This document shows, one piece after another, positions 61,281 through 64,000 of a stretch of DNA of 64,000 nucleotides (positions within the stretch are counted from its first letter, which is position 1; each line of letters opens with the position of its first letter). The stretch covers positions 93,057,756 through 93,121,755 of the forward strand of contig NC_134366.1 in assembly GCF_035582795.1 (NCBI RefSeq). Direction: 5' to 3'. The translations under genes and the position numbers were made by a program. The stretch comes from Mycteria americana (lineage: Eukaryota; Chordata; Aves; Ciconiiformes; Ciconiidae). The notes beneath the pieces are model-generated. The model was not told where the DNA came from, did not search any database, and was given only the letters and a program-made list of their open reading frames with translations.

Positions 61281-62525
61281 TTCACATGTGGGAATAGCCA
61301 GATGCAGCAGATTACACTCTACCGTAACTACCCTAATTGAGGCTCAAGATGATCTTAAAAAATACAGCAAATCAGCTATTTTCCCTCTCAGCCTTCAGAA
61401 AAGATACAGTCTAGTACCTCTGCAAAGCTTTATAGTAACTGGCACGCACAAAACCAACCTTTAACACCTCTTTTTATTTTGCAGTGCATAGTTAGTTTTT
61501 AATGCTTTAGCTAAAGCCATAAATACAAAAAAGATGGACATTTTCTGGTCAGCTAAACCATGCAGCACTTGCCCTATAACTTCCATTTTCCTTGGCAAAA
61601 TCTGCACCAAACAACAGATTCTGCCCTTACCTTCATCTTCTCTTGAGCCTTGTTTGTGAAAAATAAAAAAATCCAAACACTTGAAAATCCACACCTTTTA
61701 ATAAATTCATTTAAGATCTTGCCCTGCTTTAAAATGCATTTCAGATCTATTGACCTCTTCTAAGCTCATATTCTGCAAGATAAATTTCTAGTTCATCATG
61801 CTGTCCTCCTGTTCAGTAAACTGAAACTGCATGTATTTTATTTTATCTACGCATTCTTCACCTAGCACACCATGCAAGCATTTGTCCATAAATACTCATT
61901 TATGGTTTTTTTTTAGCCAAACACTTTACAAACGTAGAAAAGATGTTTGGTTTCTTCCCCTGAAGACCTTATCATCTAATTTTAAAGGACATACAAAAAG
62001 CTACAATCAGTAGATAGATAAACAGCTATGAAGCCAAACCAAGGATTAAATTTCTGTAAAAACAGAAATGAAATGCTTTCATCATATTGTCATGAAAAAA
62101 GAGCCCTAAAATGAGACGGAACAAACAGTACTGTAAAATACACAAGCATGTAGCAGGAAAGAAGAAAATAAAGTAGCGAGGGGGTTGCCAATGATAATAG
62201 CACAAACAAATGCATGTAATGCAAGGATAAATAGGAATTTTATGTGAAGCTGAGAGCGTATAGGGTCCCAAAGCCAAAGAAGGCTTACCATTAACAGTTA
62301 ACACAAATTGGGTACACACATGTTATCCCGTTTAGAATGTTAAAGAGCTGTCCTCACCCACCACCTAAGAGTAAAGTTTTGCTTTCTTCACATTTCTAAG
62401 GAAAGCCACCCTAAATTCTGAATTAGTTTCTCCTTCATAGCTTCCTGCACTGAAACCATTAATTTTGATTCCTTAACATTTTTCTTCTGACCCAAGACAA
62501 CTTTCAAATGACACTGAATTCCTAA

Positions 62526-62551
62526 GGGGGGGGGAGAGGGGGGGAGGGGGG
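62526..62551 (+). repeat. G-run cluster with G-quadruplex potential
   Basis: G9-A-G-A-G7-A-G6 lies on the plus strand in the large intron. Enough G runs with one-base spacers are present for an intramolecular quadruplex on the non-coding strand of TRIO. Confidence 0.85.
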
Positions 62552-64000
62552 CAGCAGAAGAAAAAACCCTCTTTCTTCAGGATAAGTCATTTTTATAGTT
62601 TGCCACCTACGGTGAGACTTCCACTAAGGCTAGTTTATTCTTCATGAAATTGTAGAACATCTGAAAATGATTCTAGTTTCTAGTTGAGTAAGAAAAATAA
62701 TAAATGAAACAAACCCTTTCCTCTGCTCCCCAACAGTTCCCACGCACATCAAGCATACTAAATAATATCCAGCCATTCTTATTGTAGTTACACTCTCACA
62801 TCTTTAACATTTAGAAAAAGTTAGTGAAGTTATCAATATAGCTTTGAAATAGTGATTTCCATATGTAAGAAAGCTTCTGACGGAAACACAGCAAAATTTA
62901 TATAAAAAACTGGTTTTGGGTTGGTTTTGTTTTGCTTTTTAACTGCATGTAAACTGACCTTATAACACCAATAATATAGGCAGGAAGATATTTTAAATGC
63001 TCTGGGAACCACATCTTTGCAGCTTGCTATTGCAAAATGTTCTTCTGTTCCTACTCAAATCAAACATCATTATTTTTAGGTTTTGCTTTGGCCCTTTCTC
63101 TTCTCAGAAGACAATTCTGACAAGGAGATCAAGGTGGTGGGGGGAGAGAGAACGACCACGTGAACCACTACATAAAGCATATTTCACAGGCTACATGGTT
63201 AAGAAGAAAGGATCATGGATACTCAGCTGTCTTCGATGTATACAATTGTTGTAAAAAGCAATTGCTCCACAGCAACATTGGAGTGGAGACAGCAGACTCC
63301 ACGTGAATGTGCTGCAGAGTGACTGTGGGTATTAGGTAAGAATTTGATTGAAAAACATCTCAATGCATATACTAAAAAAATAGCTACAACTTTCTTATGG
63401 TCCAAGACAGAAAGCTCAGACCCATAACTTCTCCTACTGAAGTATAAGCAAAAGGGAGATGACTTCTACATCACAAAACCATCATTTTTTTAATTTAACA
63501 TGCAGGGACCCTTATTTAGAACCATTATGATCTTAGATTAGACTTAAACACCCAAAGATGTACCCCAATTCTCAATTTCCATCTGAAACAGTGACCTGTA
63601 TCAATATATGTAATTTTAAGCCTAAACAAGCAGCCTATTAATGCCTTTCTACAGTTTACTTCAGGCTCTACCACAAAGCGCTCTCTGTCCTTTAGCTCCA
63701 TCAGGTTTTCTGTATTCCAGAGCCTTATCCTGCATTAGCTCTCCCTGTCTGCTCGACAGCTCTTCCTGTGGCTCCTCGCATCAGCAATTTTTTTGTAGGA
63801 ACTCATCCTCAGTAATAATGAACCAGTCAGGTAATCTTCATTCAGCAGGCAAGAATACGTCTCTGTGGAGAACACCTTTAGGCAAAACCGAGTCTGGGCA
63901 CAGAGCACAAGCTCAGCACAGAAGAGGTTGGATTGCACAGCACATTGCACGGCAGCATTGAGCTGCCCCCACCCTCATCCTCTGCTTAAATATTGGTAGA

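Larger units (their letters stand above)
44670..64000 (-). other. TRIO: large TRIO intron (at least 19.3 kb), 3' part
   Basis: The stretch upstream of the acceptor at 44669 has no further coding exon that I can recognise; none of the minus-strand open frames here resembles SH3-1 or GEFD1. Contents: an oligo(dT)/oligo(dA) inverted pair at 46700-46730, a poly-C/poly-T run at 51303-51329, a G+C-richer patch at about 52600-53020, a (TC)n at 56826-56841, the candidate first exon at 60924-61280, and a G-run cluster at 62526-62551. The rest is A+T-rich unique-looking sequence. Confidence 0.8.

Noticed and set aside
1..64000. bacterial-type systems (CRISPR arrays, operons, toxin-antitoxin, phage)
   Set aside because: The sequence is vertebrate with spliced exons and CR1 elements. 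No direct-repeat array with spacers or clustered long ORFs was seen.

Overview
The window is vertebrate, almost certainly avian, nuclear DNA. Two things point to a bird: CR1 LINE fragments with the typical 3' end (a C-terminal reverse-transcriptase piece followed by the ATTCTGTG-type tail), and a compact exon/intron structure. It holds the 3' part of one gene, TRIO (triple functional domain protein, a dual Rho guanine-nucleotide exchange factor with a C-terminal kinase), on the minus strand, plus about 8 kb of downstream flank. There is no bacterial-type content: no operons and no CRISPR.

TRIO runs from high to low coordinates. I reconstructed 23 consecutive coding exons between 44669 and 9840. 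Every junction has a GT donor and an AG acceptor, and the reading phase is kept at every junction. Together they encode the last 1353 residues: a basic/serine-rich linker, the second DH (GEFD2) and PH domains, a long Ser/Pro-rich linker, the second SH3, one Ig-like domain, and a Ser/Thr kinase-like domain ending at a TGA at 9840-9842. There is no fibronectin III domain between the Ig and kinase domains. Together with the linker sequence, this separates TRIO from its paralogue KALRN. The spectrin repeats, GEFD1 and the first SH3 lie upstream, outside the window.

Region by region: 1-7.9 kb is downstream intergenic DNA with one clear CR1 and one much older CR1 relic. About 7.9-9.84 kb is TRIO 3' UTR, including a 33-bp repeat array that carries four inverted CCAAT boxes. 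9.84-44.7 kb holds the 23 exons and their introns, with a solo LTR, a degraded CR1, microsatellites and a 28-bp microexon. 44.67-64.0 kb is the 3' part of one large intron (at least 19.3 kb). At 60.9-61.3 kb this intron contains a possible alternative TRIO promoter and first exon. It would give a short protein starting just before GEFD2, in the place where the KALRN 'Duet' isoform starts.

The observations most worth checking are the candidate alternative first exon, the CCAAT/NF-Y-like array in the 3' UTR, a 100-nt uninterrupted polypyrimidine stretch serving as the acceptor of a kinase exon, a solo LTR with perfect ends and a target duplication, and a possible intronic polyadenylation event giving a kinase-less protein.
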